DNA from: Phycicoccus jejuensis | GTDB lineage: Bacteria > Actinomycetota > Actinomycetes > Actinomycetales > Dermatophilaceae | NCBI RefSeq assembly: GCF_000720925.1 | Contig: NZ_JOEE01000001.1 | Location: forward strand, 248,001 to 312,000 | Reading direction: 5' to 3' | DNA: 64,000 bases | Part shown: piece by piece, positions 19,837 through 28,918 of the stretch | Position numbering within the stretch: position 1 is the first letter of the stretch | Layout: each line of letters starts with the position of its first letter | Notes under the pieces: model-generated | What the model was told of the DNA's origin: nothing | The model's database searches: none | The model's input: the letters and a program-made list of their open reading frames with translations, nothing else | Position numbers and translations under genes: made by a program

Positions 19837-19908
19837 CACCGCAAACGTACTCCCGCGCGGCTCGTCCGCCGTGGAATGGCCGCGCGCGTCACCGGCGTGG
19901 CGTGCGTC

Positions 19909-21372
19909 TCACCCCTCGGGGCCGGCCTCGTGGACCGTGCGCGGCATGACGAAGGACGCGAGGAGCATCGTCACCGAGACCGCCGCGGCGGCGACGAAGA
20001 CGGCCCCGAGCGCCGGGGCGAGGACGCCCGACGGCAGCGACTCGAGGTCGCTCGGGGTGCTCCCGAGGCGGTCGCGGACGACCGTGTTGGCCACCGCGCC
20101 GAAGGCCGCGACGCCGACCGCGCTGCCGACGGAGCGCGCGAAGATCGACGCGCTCGTGGCGACCCCGCGCTGGTGCCACGGCACGGCCGACTGGGCGGCG
20201 ACGAGGGACGGGCTCGCGACGTAGCCGAAGCCGAGGCCGAGGACGAGGCAGGCGGCGGCCAGCTGCCACACCGAGCTGTCCGGGCCGACGGTCAGCAGCA
20301 GCGCCGACCCGGCGACCGCGAGGACCGAGCCGATGAGCATCGTCGCGCGGAAGCCCAGGCGCAGGTAGAGGCGTCCGGACGTCGACGCGGCAACCGGCCA
20401 GCCGAGCGTCATCGCGGCGAGCGCGAACCCGGCGACGATGGCGCCCGCGCCGAGAACGCCCTGCGCGTAGAGGGGGACGTAGGAGGTGAGGCCGAGCAGC
20501 ATGATGCCGACGACGAGCGAGACGAGCATCGCGCCGCCGACGACCCGGTCGCGGAAGACCCACAGGGGGAGCACCGGCTCGGCCGCGTTGCGCTCGACGA
20601 CGACGAAGGCGGCGAGGACCACGGCGGCGCCGACGAACAGCCCGATGCTCACCGGCGAGCCCCACGACCAGAGGACGCCGCCCTCGAGCAGCCCGACGAG
20701 GAGGGCCACGGTGCCGACGAGGAGCAGCAGGGAGCCCGCCCAGTCGATGCGCGGGCGCGCGGTGACGGGTCGCGGCGACTCGCTGAAGCGGCGCCAGAGC
20801 ATCCAGCCGGAGGCGGCGCCGAGCGGGAGGTTGACGAAGAAGATCCACCGCCACGAGAGCGCCTCGGAGAAGAACCCGCCGAGGGTCGGGCCGACGAGCG
20901 AGCTGACCGCCCACACCGAGGCGACGTACCCCTGGACGGTCGCGCGCTCGGCGACGGAGTAGATGTCGCCGATGATCGTCATCCCGATCGGCTGGATGGC
21001 CCCGGCGCCGAGGCCCTGGACGGCCCGGAAGGCGACGAGCGAGCCCATCGACCAGGCGACGCCGCACAGCAGCGAGCCGACGACGAAGAGCACGACCCCG
21101 ACGAGCATGACGTTCTTGCGCCCGAGGAGGTCGGCGACCTTGCCGTAGACCGGCACCGACACGGCCTGCGCGAGGACGTAGATCGAGAACAGCCACGGGA
21201 ACTGCGAGAGGCCGCCGAGGTCGCCGACGACGGCGGGCACGGCGGTCGCGAGGATCGTCGAGTCGATGGCCACGAGGCCGGTCGAGAGCATGACGCCGAG
21301 GAGGACCGGCCCCCGCTCGGAGCGCAGGCCGACGGCCGAGCGGGGGACGCGGGTGGCGGAGGAGGACGTCAC
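19909..21372 (-). CDS. DHA2-type MFS drug efflux transporter (14 helices)
   Basis: The 487-residue protein shows the DHA2 (EmrB/QacA) pattern: VAIDSTILATAVPAVVGDLG in helix 1, KVADLLGRKNVML after helix 2, and motif C-like VSSLVGPTLGGFFSE in helix 5. It should export drugs or other toxic compounds by proton exchange. The start is GTG at 21372, 92 bases from the divergent M20 peptidase start. No regulator gene is adjacent. A long C-terminal part is present, so the gene is intact. Confidence 0.93.
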   Translation of the reverse strand: MTSSSATRVPRSAVGLRSERGPVLLGVMLSTGLVAIDSTILATAVPAVVGDLGGLSQFPWLFSIYVLAQAVSVPVYGKVADLLGRKNVMLVGVVLFVVGSLLCGVAWSMGSLVAFRAVQGLGAGAIQPIGMTIIGDIYSVAERATVQGYVASVWAVSSLVGPTLGGFFSEALSWRWIFFVNLPLGAASGWMLWRRFSESPRPVTARPRIDWAGSLLLLVGTVALLVGLLEGGVLWSWGSPVSIGLFVGAAVVLAAFVVVERNAAEPVLPLWVFRDRVVGGAMLVSLVVGIMLLGLTSYVPLYAQGVLGAGAIVAGFALAAMTLGWPVAASTSGRLYLRLGFRATMLIGSVLAVAGSALLLTVGPDSSVWQLAAACLVLGLGFGYVASPSLVAAQSAVPWHQRGVATSASIFARSVGSAVGVAAFGAVANTVVRDRLGSTPSDLESLPSGVLAPALGAVFVAAAAVSVTMLLASFVMPRTVHEAGPEG

Positions 21373-21464
21373 CGCAGGGCCAACCCGTCGCCGGGCGGTG
21401 ACATTCCGGGGTCCGGACGTGGTCCCACCTGCGGAGACGGCGCGGGCGGGGCTAGCGTGCCGCC

Positions 21465-22736
21465 GTGAGCACCCCGACCGACGTCGAGCGCCGGGTCCTC
21501 GACGCCCTCGACGAGGACGCCCTCGTCACCTCGCTGGTCGACCTCGTGCGCGTGCCGAGCGTCACCGGGAGCGGGGCCGAGTCCGAGGCGCAGCACCTGC
21601 TCGCCGGATGGTTCGAGCGCGCCGGGCTCGAGGTCGACCTCTGGTCGGAGGACCTGCCCGCGCTGCTCGCCGCCCCCGGCTTCCCCGGCCTCGAGGCGCC
21701 GCGCTCCGAGGCCTGGGGCCTGGTCGGGACGACACCCGGGACCGGCGTGCCGGGGCTCGTGCTCAACGGGCACGTCGACGTCGTGCCGGTCGGCGACCCC
21801 GGCGCCTGGCGCGACGACCCGTTCGGGGCGGTCGTGCGCGACGGTCGGCTGCACGGGCGCGGCGCGTGCGACATGAAGGCCGGGCTCGTCGCGAACCTCG
21901 CGGTGGCGGCGGCGCTGCACCGCTCCGGGGTTCGCCTGGAGCGCCGGCTCGCGGTGCACTCGGTCGTCGGTGAGGAGGACGGCGGGCTCGGCGCCTTCGC
22001 GACGCTGCGGCGCGGGCACACGGGAGATGCGGTCGTCATCACCGAGCCGACCGGCGGCCGGTTGCTCACCGCGAACGCCGGCGCGCTGACCTTCCGGCTC
22101 GAGGTCGGCGGGCTCGCGGCCCACGGCAGCACGCGGCTCGAGGGGGTCTCGGCCCTCGACACCTTCGGGGTCGTCCACGACGCCCTGCGCCGCCTCGAGG
22201 CCGAGCGCAACCGCGACGCCGACGCGCTCTTCGCGGGGTCGCGCCTGCCGTACGCGTTGTCGGTCGGCACGGTGCGGGCGGGCGACTGGGCGAGCAGCGT
22301 GCCCGACCTGCTGGTCGCCGAGGGCCGCTACGGCGTGGCGCTCGGCGAGGACCCGCAGGCCGCCCGCGACACCTTCGAGCGGTGCGTGGCCGAGGCGGCC
22401 GCCGGCGACCCGTGGCTGCGGGAGCATGCGCCCGTCGTCACCTGGCCCGGCGGGGCGTTCGCGTCCGGGCGGCTGCCGGCGGGCCATCCGCTGGCCGACG
22501 AGGTGGCGGACGCCGCCGAGGCCGTCGGGGCGGTGCGACCCGTGGCCGGTGGTGCCCCCTACGGCTCGGACCTGCGCCTCTACGCGGCGGCCGGGGTGCC
22601 GACGCTCCAGTACGGCCCCGGCGACGTCCGGCTCGCGCACTCGCCGCGGGAGTCGGTCGACCTCGGCGAGCTCGTCGAGGTCACCCGCGCGCTCTGCGTC
22701 CTCGCCGTCCGCCGGCTCACCACCCCCGCCCCCTGA
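21465..22736 (+). CDS. M20 family metallopeptidase (ArgE/DapE-like deacylase)
   Basis: The 423-residue zinc hydrolase has LVLNGHVDVVPVGD with the metal His and Asp, GRGACDMKAGLVANL, SVVGEEDGGLG with the catalytic Glu pair, and a dimerisation domain with GLAAHGSTRLEG. These are ArgE/DapE/CPG2 features, for enzymes that cleave N-acyl amino acids or peptides. The exact substrate is open. The GTG at 21465 has no Shine-Dalgarno but TAGCGT at 21453-21458, 6 bases upstream, suggesting a leaderless message. It is divergent from the DHA2 transporter. Confidence 0.92.
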   Translation: MSTPTDVERRVLDALDEDALVTSLVDLVRVPSVTGSGAESEAQHLLAGWFERAGLEVDLWSEDLPALLAAPGFPGLEAPRSEAWGLVGTTPGTGVPGLVLNGHVDVVPVGDPGAWRDDPFGAVVRDGRLHGRGACDMKAGLVANLAVAAALHRSGVRLERRLAVHSVVGEEDGGLGAFATLRRGHTGDAVVITEPTGGRLLTANAGALTFRLEVGGLAAHGSTRLEGVSALDTFGVVHDALRRLEAERNRDADALFAGSRLPYALSVGTVRAGDWASSVPDLLVAEGRYGVALGEDPQAARDTFERCVAEAAAGDPWLREHAPVVTWPGGAFASGRLPAGHPLADEVADAAEAVGAVRPVAGGAPYGSDLRLYAAAGVPTLQYGPGDVRLAHSPRESVDLGELVEVTRALCVLAVRRLTTPAP

Positions 22737-22775
22737 CCCTTTGACCCCCTCCCCCCCCCGGACCCCCCACCTCCC

Positions 22776-22828
22776 CGCGAACGTGTGTGTCACCGCCGGG
22801 GACCCCCGGCGGTTCCACACGCGTTCGC
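22776..22828. terminator. Palindrome family copy 2
   Basis: Arms 22776-22800 and 22804-22828 pair over about 22 of 25 bases. Compared with copies 1 and 3 the arms are swapped: the left arm carries AACGTGTG and the right arm CACACGCGTT, so the U-G wobble falls in plus-strand RNA. It lies downstream of the M20 peptidase, in the direction in which that wobble would help the hairpin. Confidence 0.65.
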
Positions 22829-22918
22829 GACAGGACCGGCCGCGTCCGGGGGTTCCGCCCGGGGCGCGTGCCGCCTAGCGTGGGTCCGGTCAGCAACGTC
22901 GCGACGAGAGGCCCCGCC

Positions 22919-23998
22919 ATGCCCCTGGAGAACCCGTTCTACACGCCCGAGATGCAGGGGCCGTACGAGCTGCGGTCGATCGGCCGCTTCGAGCTCGAGG
23001 AGGGCGGCGTCATCCCCGACCTCCAGCTGGCCGTCGCGACCTTCGGCGAGCTCAACGAGGCGAGGGACAACGCGATCCTCGTGCCGACGTGGTTCTCCGG
23101 GACGCACGCGACGTGGTGGCAGGTGTACATCGGCGAGGGCCGCGCCCTCGACCCGACCAAGTGGTTCATCGCGGTCGTCAATCAGATCGGCAACGGCCTC
23201 TCGACCTCGCCGCACACGACCGACGACCCGTCCATCGCGATGTCGCGCTTCCCGCAGGTCCGCATCGGCGACGACGTCCGCGCGCAGGAGCAGCTGATGC
23301 GCGAGCACTACGGCGTCGAGCGGTTCGCGCTCGTCGTCGGTGGCTCGATGGGCGCCCAGCAGACGTGGGAGTGGGCCGTTCGCTACCCCGACAAGGTGCT
23401 GCGGGCCGCGCCGATCGCCGGAACGGCGCAGAACACGCCGCACGACGCGCTCTTCACCCAGACGCTCATGGACGCCATCACCTCCGACCCCGGCTGGAAC
23501 GGCGGCGAGTACGCCTCGCACGAGGAGGTGCGCGACGGCCTGACCCGGCACGCCGACATCTGGGCGACGATGGGGCTGACGACCGACTTCTGGAAGACGG
23601 AGTTCTGGAAGGGCATCCCGCCGATCGCCGAGGGCCTGGAGTTCTCGACCTACGAGGAGTTCCAGCAGAACTTCACGCGGACCCTCTTCACGATGATGGA
23701 CCCGAACGCGCTGCTGTCGATGGGCTGGAAGTGGCAGCGCGGCGACGTCGCCCGCAACGCCGACGGCGACCTCGCGGCGGCGCTCGCGCGCGTCACGGCC
23801 AAGGTCTTCGTCATGCCGATCGAGCAGGACATGTTCTTCCCGCCGCGCGACTGCGAGCCCGAGGCCGCGATGACGCCGGGCGCGGAGGTGCGGATGCTGC
23901 ACAGCATCGCCGGCCACTTCGGGCTGTTCGGCTTCGAGCAGTCCTATCTGGACGAGGTCGACGCCCACCTGCGCGAGCTCCTCGACACCCCCGTCTGA
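22919..23998 (+). CDS. Alpha/beta hydrolase, homoserine O-acetyltransferase-like
   Basis: The 359-residue protein has the MetX-type arrangement: the nucleophile elbow VVGGSMGAQQTWEWA (Ser in GGSMG), the acid in PIEQDMFFPP and the final His in SIAGHFGLFGFE. It lacks the longer conserved blocks that I would expect in a true MetX, such as the VDSDxL-type segment, so a general hydrolase or acyltransferase is equally possible. ATG at 22919 gives a normal N-terminus (MPLENPFYTPEMQGPYEL). TAGCGT about 44 bases upstream may be its -10 element. It stands alone between two palindromes. Confidence 0.82.
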   Translation: MPLENPFYTPEMQGPYELRSIGRFELEEGGVIPDLQLAVATFGELNEARDNAILVPTWFSGTHATWWQVYIGEGRALDPTKWFIAVVNQIGNGLSTSPHTTDDPSIAMSRFPQVRIGDDVRAQEQLMREHYGVERFALVVGGSMGAQQTWEWAVRYPDKVLRAAPIAGTAQNTPHDALFTQTLMDAITSDPGWNGGEYASHEEVRDGLTRHADIWATMGLTTDFWKTEFWKGIPPIAEGLEFSTYEEFQQNFTRTLFTMMDPNALLSMGWKWQRGDVARNADGDLAAALARVTAKVFVMPIEQDMFFPPRDCEPEAAMTPGAEVRMLHSIAGHFGLFGFEQSYLDEVDAHLRELLDTPV

Positions 23999-24010
23999 CC
24001 CGCCCTCTCT

Positions 24011-24070
24011 CACCGCGAACGCGTGTGAAACCGCCGGTGATCCCCGGCGGTTTCACACACGTTCGCGGTG
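24011..24070. terminator. Palindrome family copy 3
   Basis: Arms 24011-24037 and 24044-24070 pair over 26 of 27 bases, the longest copy of the family (core GTGTGAAACCGCCGG). It sits between convergent genes. The one mismatch is C-A in plus-strand RNA and G-U in minus-strand RNA, as in copy 1. Confidence 0.75.
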
Positions 24071-24079
24071 AGGTGGGGG

Positions 24080-24631
24080 TCAGCGGTCGTCGGTGCCTTC
24101 GCGGTCGTCGGTGTGGTCGTCGTCGCCGTCGGGCGGGGGGTTGCGCGGGGTGTCGCCGAGCCGGGCCGCGAGGAACGGCAGGGTGAACCAGAGGACGACG
24201 AGGACGGCCAGCACCGACCCGCCGCCGACCAGGGCCGGCCGGGTGCCGAGCGTGATGTCGACGACGAGCAGCACGACCCCGCTCACCGTGAGCCCGAGCA
24301 TCGCGAGCCCGGCGATGGCGAACCGGTTGGCCGACTCGACGAGGAGCTCGCGCCGCCGCTGCCGGAAGAGCATCCGGTGGAAGGCGACCGGGGCGACGAC
24401 CAGCCCGGTCGTCAGCACCGACCCCGCGAGGACGGCGAGGTACGTCGTGCGCTGGAAACCCGTCAGCTGGTCGAAGCGCGCCGAGAACGGCACGGTGAGC
24501 AGGAACCCGGTGAGGATCTGGACGCCGGTCTGCGTGACCCGGATCTCCTGGAGCAGCTCGTCCCAGTTGCGCGCCAGGGTGCGCCGCGACGGCGTCGCGT
24601 CGCGTCCGCCACGACCGTGTCCGCTCCCCAT
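24080..24631 (-). CDS. DUF6328 family membrane protein
   Basis: The 183-residue protein carries the segment RNWDELLQEIRVTQTGVQIL typical of the DUF6328 family as I remember it, followed by four predicted membrane helices and a charged C-terminal tail rich in Asp and Arg. The function is unknown. ATG at 24631 is taken as the start; the reading frame stays open upstream but runs into the promoter of the divergent GNAT gene. It ends convergently against the MetX-like gene with palindrome copy 3 between. Confidence 0.75.
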   Translation of the reverse strand: MGSGHGRGGRDATPSRRTLARNWDELLQEIRVTQTGVQILTGFLLTVPFSARFDQLTGFQRTTYLAVLAGSVLTTGLVVAPVAFHRMLFRQRRRELLVESANRFAIAGLAMLGLTVSGVVLLVVDITLGTRPALVGGGSVLAVLVVLWFTLPFLAARLGDTPRNPPPDGDDDHTDDREGTDDR

Positions 24632-24691
24632 CGACCACTCCCTCGCTCGGCGGCCCCTCAGCCTAGGACCGGGGGATGGGAGAGTGGGGGG

Positions 24692-25714
24692 ATGAGCCAC
24701 GCCGAGGTGACGATCGACGGACTGCCCGAGCACTACCTCACCCGACGGCCGGAGGCGGACGACGCGCCCGCCGTCACGGCCCTCCTCGCCGCGCACCAGC
24801 AGGCGGCCAAGGGCTCCGCCGGCGCCGACCCGGAGGCGGTCGTCGTCCAGCTGGCCGGCACCGGCTCGTGGACGCGTCGCCAGGTGCTCGTCGAGGACGG
24901 CGACGGCCGGCTGCTCGCCTGGCTGTCGGTGCACGACCGCGCCGCGGGGCGCACGCTCGTCGAGGTCACCGTCGCGCCCGACCACGACGCGGCCGACGAG
25001 CTGGCCGGCCACCTGTTCGCCGCCGGCGAGCGCTACGCCCGCGACATCGGCCGGATGCGCGGGCTGCGCACGACGCTGCTCGACTCCGGCGCCTACGCCG
25101 ACGACCCCCGCCAGCAGCGCTGGCTCGCCGCGGCCGGCTACCGGCACACGCGGACCTGGCTGCAGATGACCCGCCCCGTGTCCTCCGAGGAGGCGAGCAG
25201 CCTGCCCGGGCCGCGCGAGGGCGTCACCGTGCGTCCGGTCGACCGCCACGACGACGGCCTGCCGCTCGCCCAGGACCTGCAGGCCGTGCACCGGGTGCTC
25301 GAGGAGTCCTTCCAGGACCACTTCAGCTCCTACCGCGAGAGCTTCCCCGAGTTCGTCATGCGGCTGCGCGAGGACCCGGGGCACCGCTGGGACCACTGGT
25401 GGCTCGCCACGGTCGAGGGTCCGGACGGGCCGGTGCCGGCCGGTGCCGTCGTCTCGTCGGTGCTGCGCCCGGACGCCGACGGCATCCCCGGCAGCTACGT
25501 CGACTACATCGGGGTGCACCGCGACGCGCGCGGCCGCGGCGTGGCCAAGGCACTCCTGCACCAGGTCATCGGCGACGCGGCGCGCCGGGGCCGCAACCGG
25601 GTCGGGCTCGAGGTCGACGCCGACAGCCCGACGGGCGCCGACGGCCTCTACTCCTCGATGGGCTGGGTCACCGACTACCGGACGCAGTCCTGGCACCAGG
25701 ACCTCGACCTCTGA
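24692..25714 (+). CDS. Double-domain GNAT acetyltransferase (mycothiol synthase-like)
   Basis: The 340-residue protein holds two GNAT domains. The C-terminal one is clearer, with VDYIGVHRDARGRGVAKALLH containing the acetyl-CoA loop RGRGVA, then NRVGLEVDADSPTGADGLYSSMGW. The N-terminal domain (about 15-180) lacks a clean acetyl-CoA loop and may be degenerate. This layout resembles MshD, the last enzyme of mycothiol synthesis, but the N-terminus and motifs are not close enough to claim it. ATG at 24692 was chosen because GGGAGAGTGGGG precedes it. The acceptor substrate is unknown. Confidence 0.82.
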   Translation: MSHAEVTIDGLPEHYLTRRPEADDAPAVTALLAAHQQAAKGSAGADPEAVVVQLAGTGSWTRRQVLVEDGDGRLLAWLSVHDRAAGRTLVEVTVAPDHDAADELAGHLFAAGERYARDIGRMRGLRTTLLDSGAYADDPRQQRWLAAAGYRHTRTWLQMTRPVSSEEASSLPGPREGVTVRPVDRHDDGLPLAQDLQAVHRVLEESFQDHFSSYRESFPEFVMRLREDPGHRWDHWWLATVEGPDGPVPAGAVVSSVLRPDADGIPGSYVDYIGVHRDARGRGVAKALLHQVIGDAARRGRNRVGLEVDADSPTGADGLYSSMGWVTDYRTQSWHQDLDL

Positions 25715-25722
25715 CGCGTCGG

Positions 25723-25746
25723 GGTGGCGCGCCGCGACGCGCCACC
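25723..25746. terminator. Hairpin between convergent GNAT and lipoprotein genes
   Basis: GGTGGCGCG (25723-25731) pairs perfectly with CGCGCCACC (25738-25746) around a 6-base loop. It lies in the 45-base gap between two convergent stops. Confidence 0.65.
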
Positions 25747-25759
25747 GTGACCCGCCCCC

Positions 25760-26431
25760 TCAGCGGGCGACGTCGACGACGAGCCGCGTCGGGTTCGACA
25801 GCACCGAGACCTTGAACGGTCGCTGGCCGCCGGTCAGGCCGATGAACGACTGCCCGACACCCTCGAAGCCGCCCCAGATGGCCGGTGCGGCCGCGATCCC
25901 GGTGCCCTCCAGCGTCTCCGGCAGGGGGTCGTCGGCGGTCGGGGCCGACTCGCCGGGCATGTCGACCGTCGAGACGAGCACCTCGAGCCAGACGTCCCCG
26001 GCCACGTCCTTGCGCTCGCCGCTGCCGTCCTGGATCGGCTCGTCGACGTAGTGGACGCGGTAGCTCGGCGCCCCGTCGCGGGCGAACTGGTAGACGACGC
26101 GGTCGTAGGAGCCGTGGCCGCCGACGCGCGACTCGATGCCGATGCCGACCCGTCCGCCGAGGGCGGGCCAGTCGGCGGTCGACTGCTCGTCGAGCGAGAA
26201 CCCGGCGGGAAGCGAGGCGGATGCGCTCGGCGAGGAGCTCTCGGACGGCGAGCTGCTCGCCGAGGCGGAGTCCGTGGGGGAGGACGAGGTGCTCGCCGTC
26301 GGGGCGGCCGAGGACGACGCGGGAGACGGGTCGTCCGGGCCGGAGGAGCAGCCCGCGACGGCGGCCAGCGCGAGCACGCTCACCCCCACGCCGAGGGTCC
26401 GGACGGTCGGTGTGCGGCGTCGTGTCGTCAT
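25760..26431 (-). CDS. AMIN-like domain lipoprotein
   Basis: The 223-residue protein has a lipoprotein signal: Arg-rich start, hydrophobic core, and lipobox VAGC with Cys28. A Ser/Ala/Pro-rich linker of about 45 residues follows, then a compact domain ending LTGGQRPFKVSVLSNPTRLVVDVAR, which matches AMIN-like domains that are thought to bind cell-wall or envelope partners. ATG at 26431 has GGGAGG at a good distance. It should be anchored on the outer face of the membrane. The linker is low-complexity and typical of surface lipoproteins. Confidence 0.82.
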   Translation of the reverse strand: MTTRRRTPTVRTLGVGVSVLALAAVAGCSSGPDDPSPASSSAAPTASTSSSPTDSASASSSPSESSSPSASASLPAGFSLDEQSTADWPALGGRVGIGIESRVGGHGSYDRVVYQFARDGAPSYRVHYVDEPIQDGSGERKDVAGDVWLEVLVSTVDMPGESAPTADDPLPETLEGTGIAAAPAIWGGFEGVGQSFIGLTGGQRPFKVSVLSNPTRLVVDVAR

Positions 26432-26512
26432 GGCGCCTCCCTTCACGCTCCCATCGTCCTCGACGGCAGGGTCCCCGCGTGGGACCTTCGCACCTTTGGC
26501 CCGGGTCGGGGC

Positions 26513-27835
26513 TCAGCGCACCGTGATCCGTGCGCCGTGTCGCGGGACGCTCGTGATGTTCCGCACCCACGGACCCTCCGGGGCCACCGACTCGACGTCG
26601 TACGCGACGAGCACCTCGCGCAGCACCGCGACGGCCTCCATCAGCGAGAACGACGCCCCGATGCACCGGCGGGCGCCGCCGCCGAAGGGGATCCACGTGT
26701 GCGGTGCGGGCTGGCCGCCGACGAACCGGTCGGGCCGGAACGCCGCCGGGTCGGGATGGCTCGCCGCGCGCCGGTGCGCGAGGATCACCGACGCGCCGAC
26801 GGTCGCGCCGGCCGGCAGGTCGGCATCACCGATGCGCGCCGGCTCGCGCAGCACGCGCACGACCATCGGGATGACCGGGTGCAGCCGCATCGCCTCCTTG
26901 ACGAAGGCCTCGAGCAGGTCGTCGTCCCCGGTGCGGGCCGCCTCGCGGGCGCGCGCCCGCAGCCCCGGGTGCAGGCCGATCTCGTGGAGGGTCCAGGCCA
27001 GCGCGGTGGCCGTCGTCTCGTGGCCGGCGAGGAGCAGGGTGACGAGCTGGTCGCGCAGCTCGGCGTCGGTCAGGCGCTCGCCGTCGACCTCGACGCGCAG
27101 CAGCGTCGAGAGCACGTCGGTGCGCAGGGCGAGGTCGGGGCTCGCGCGCCGCTCGGCGATCTCCTCGTGGAGCAGGGCGTCGAGGGCGCGGGTGCGCTCG
27201 ACCGCCCTCCGCCACATCCCGACCCGGCGCAACCGGGGGATCGCCCAGCCGAGGAACACGAGCGGGCTGACGTCGACGAGCTCGCGGACCAGCGGCCGCA
27301 GCCGCGCGAGCCGGCTCTCGTCGGTGACCCCGAAGACCACCCGGAGGATGACCTCGAGCGTCACGGCGTTCATCCGGTCGAGGACGGCGAACGGGACGCC
27401 GGGGGCCCACGCGCCGACCTCGGTCTTGGCCAGGCCCGTCACGAGGTCGGCGTACCCGCGCAGCGCCCGCCCGGAGAAGGCCGGCGTGAGGAGGCGGCGG
27501 ACGCGCCGGTGCTCCTCGCCGTCGACGAGCAGGACCGAGTGCTCGCCCATGACCGGCCCGAGGATGGCGTTGGCCTCGCCGGCCCGGAAGGTGGCGGGGT
27601 CGCCGGCGAAGACGTCGCGGACGGCGTCGGGCTCGCTGACGAGGACGATGTTGCGGCCGCGCGGGAAGAGCCGGACGGTCACGACCTCCCCGTACCGGCG
27701 GTGCAGCCAGGGCACCCAGCGGTGGCGGAAGCGCATCATCCCGACGCTCTGGACCAGCCGGGGCAGCCGCGGGCCGGGGGGCAGGAGGGCGGGGTCGGCC
27801 GGTGGGGTGCGTCGGGCCGCGCGGGCGTCGTCCAT
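26513..27835 (-). CDS. Cytochrome P450
   Basis: The 440-residue soluble P450 has all core motifs: the I-helix oxygen-binding LLAGHETTATALAW, the K-helix Glu-x-x-Arg in KEAMRLHPV, and the heme loop FGGGARRCIGA with the iron ligand Cys391. ATG at 27835 is preceded by GGAGGA. No ferredoxin or reductase gene is adjacent, so electrons must come from elsewhere. It is divergent from a patatin-like lipase gene with 74 bases between the starts, which may share regulation. The AGHETT and general layout recall fatty-acid or terpene oxidising P450s, but the substrate is not predictable. Confidence 0.95.
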   Translation of the reverse strand: MDDARAARRTPPADPALLPPGPRLPRLVQSVGMMRFRHRWVPWLHRRYGEVVTVRLFPRGRNIVLVSEPDAVRDVFAGDPATFRAGEANAILGPVMGEHSVLLVDGEEHRRVRRLLTPAFSGRALRGYADLVTGLAKTEVGAWAPGVPFAVLDRMNAVTLEVILRVVFGVTDESRLARLRPLVRELVDVSPLVFLGWAIPRLRRVGMWRRAVERTRALDALLHEEIAERRASPDLALRTDVLSTLLRVEVDGERLTDAELRDQLVTLLLAGHETTATALAWTLHEIGLHPGLRARAREAARTGDDDLLEAFVKEAMRLHPVIPMVVRVLREPARIGDADLPAGATVGASVILAHRRAASHPDPAAFRPDRFVGGQPAPHTWIPFGGGARRCIGASFSLMEAVAVLREVLVAYDVESVAPEGPWVRNITSVPRHGARITVR

Positions 27836-27909
27836 GGGGGTCCTCCTCCCGCTGCCGAGGCTAGCGCCGACGACCGCGGCGCGGGGGGAGGTCGACGTAC
27901 CCTGACGCC

Positions 27910-28893
27910 ATGGGTCGACGGGTCGCCCTGGCGCTCGGCGCCGGCGGAGCACGCGGGTACGCGCACATCGGCGCGCTGCAGGTCATCGAGGAGCGCGGGT
28001 TCGAGGTGGTCGCCGTCGCGGGCACCTCGATGGGCGCGCTCGTCGGGGGCCTCGCCGCGGCCGGGCGCCTGGACGCCTACACGGAGTGGGTCACCGGCCT
28101 CACGCAGTACGACGTGTGGCGGCTGCTCGACATGAACCTCGGTGGGGGAGGGGCGATCCGGGCCGAGCGGATCTTCGCCAAGGTCGGCGAGATCCTCGAC
28201 GGCACGCTCATCGAGGACTGCGCCATCCCCTTCACCGCCGTCGCGACCGACCTCAACCACCGCCGCGAGGTGTGGTTCCAGCGCGGGCCGATGGCCACGG
28301 CGATCCGCGCGTCGGTGGCCATCCCGAGCCTCGTGACGCCGATCGTCGTCGACGGCCGGCTGCTCGTCGACGGCGGCCTGATGAACCCGGTGCCCATCGA
28401 GCCGACCGCCGCCGTGATGTCCGACCTCACCGTCGCGGTCAGCCTGCAGGCCGGGCACAGCACCGGGATGCCGGTCGCGCCGGTGCGCTCGCCGGGCGTC
28501 ACGAGCACGGTGGCCGGGTCGGTCCGGTCGCTGACCCACCGCGTGTCGGCGCTCATCGGGGGCGGGTCGCACGACACGACGACCGACGCCCCGGCCCGTG
28601 AGGCCGTCGCCGAGGACGTCGCGCCGGTCACCGAGGGCGGCTCCCCCGCGATGCCCTCGGCGCCCGGTTACACCTCGGCGCCCAAGGACCTCGCGTCGAT
28701 GGAGATCTTCAACCGCTCGTTCGACACGATGGCGGCGCTCATCACCCGCTACCGGATGGCCAGCAACCCGCCGGACGTGCTCGTCTCGGTGCCCTCGGAC
28801 GCCTGCCGGACGATGGACTTCCACCGGGCGTCCGAGATGATCGCGCTCGGCCGCGAGCTGACCGAGCGGGCCCTCGACGAGGCCGGGTACTGA
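27910..28893 (+). CDS. Patatin-like phospholipase (RssA/NTE type)
   Basis: The 327-residue protein has the patatin dyad: oxyanion loop GAGGARG (10-16), nucleophile GTSMG with Ser40, and DGGL with Asp154. These enzymes hydrolyse lysophospholipids or other lipid esters. Between the catalytic core and the C-terminus is a low-complexity stretch rich in Thr, Ala and Pro (about 215-255). ATG at 27910 has no Shine-Dalgarno; TACCCT at 27898-27903 lies 6 bases upstream, so the message may be leaderless. The divergent P450 makes a lipid-oxidation link possible but unproven. Confidence 0.92.
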   Translation: MGRRVALALGAGGARGYAHIGALQVIEERGFEVVAVAGTSMGALVGGLAAAGRLDAYTEWVTGLTQYDVWRLLDMNLGGGGAIRAERIFAKVGEILDGTLIEDCAIPFTAVATDLNHRREVWFQRGPMATAIRASVAIPSLVTPIVVDGRLLVDGGLMNPVPIEPTAAVMSDLTVAVSLQAGHSTGMPVAPVRSPGVTSTVAGSVRSLTHRVSALIGGGSHDTTTDAPAREAVAEDVAPVTEGGSPAMPSAPGYTSAPKDLASMEIFNRSFDTMAALITRYRMASNPPDVLVSVPSDACRTMDFHRASEMIALGRELTERALDEAGY

Positions 28894-28918
28894 CGGACCC
28901 GGTGCGCACCGCGCGGCG

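Noticed and set aside
22919-23998. True homoserine O-acetyltransferase (metX)
   Set aside because: The triad is present but no methionine gene is adjacent and longer MetX blocks could not be matched; a broader hydrolase call is safer.
24692-25714. Mycothiol synthase mshD
   Set aside because: The two-GNAT layout fits, but the N-terminal domain lacks a clear acetyl-CoA loop and I cannot match MshD-specific residues.
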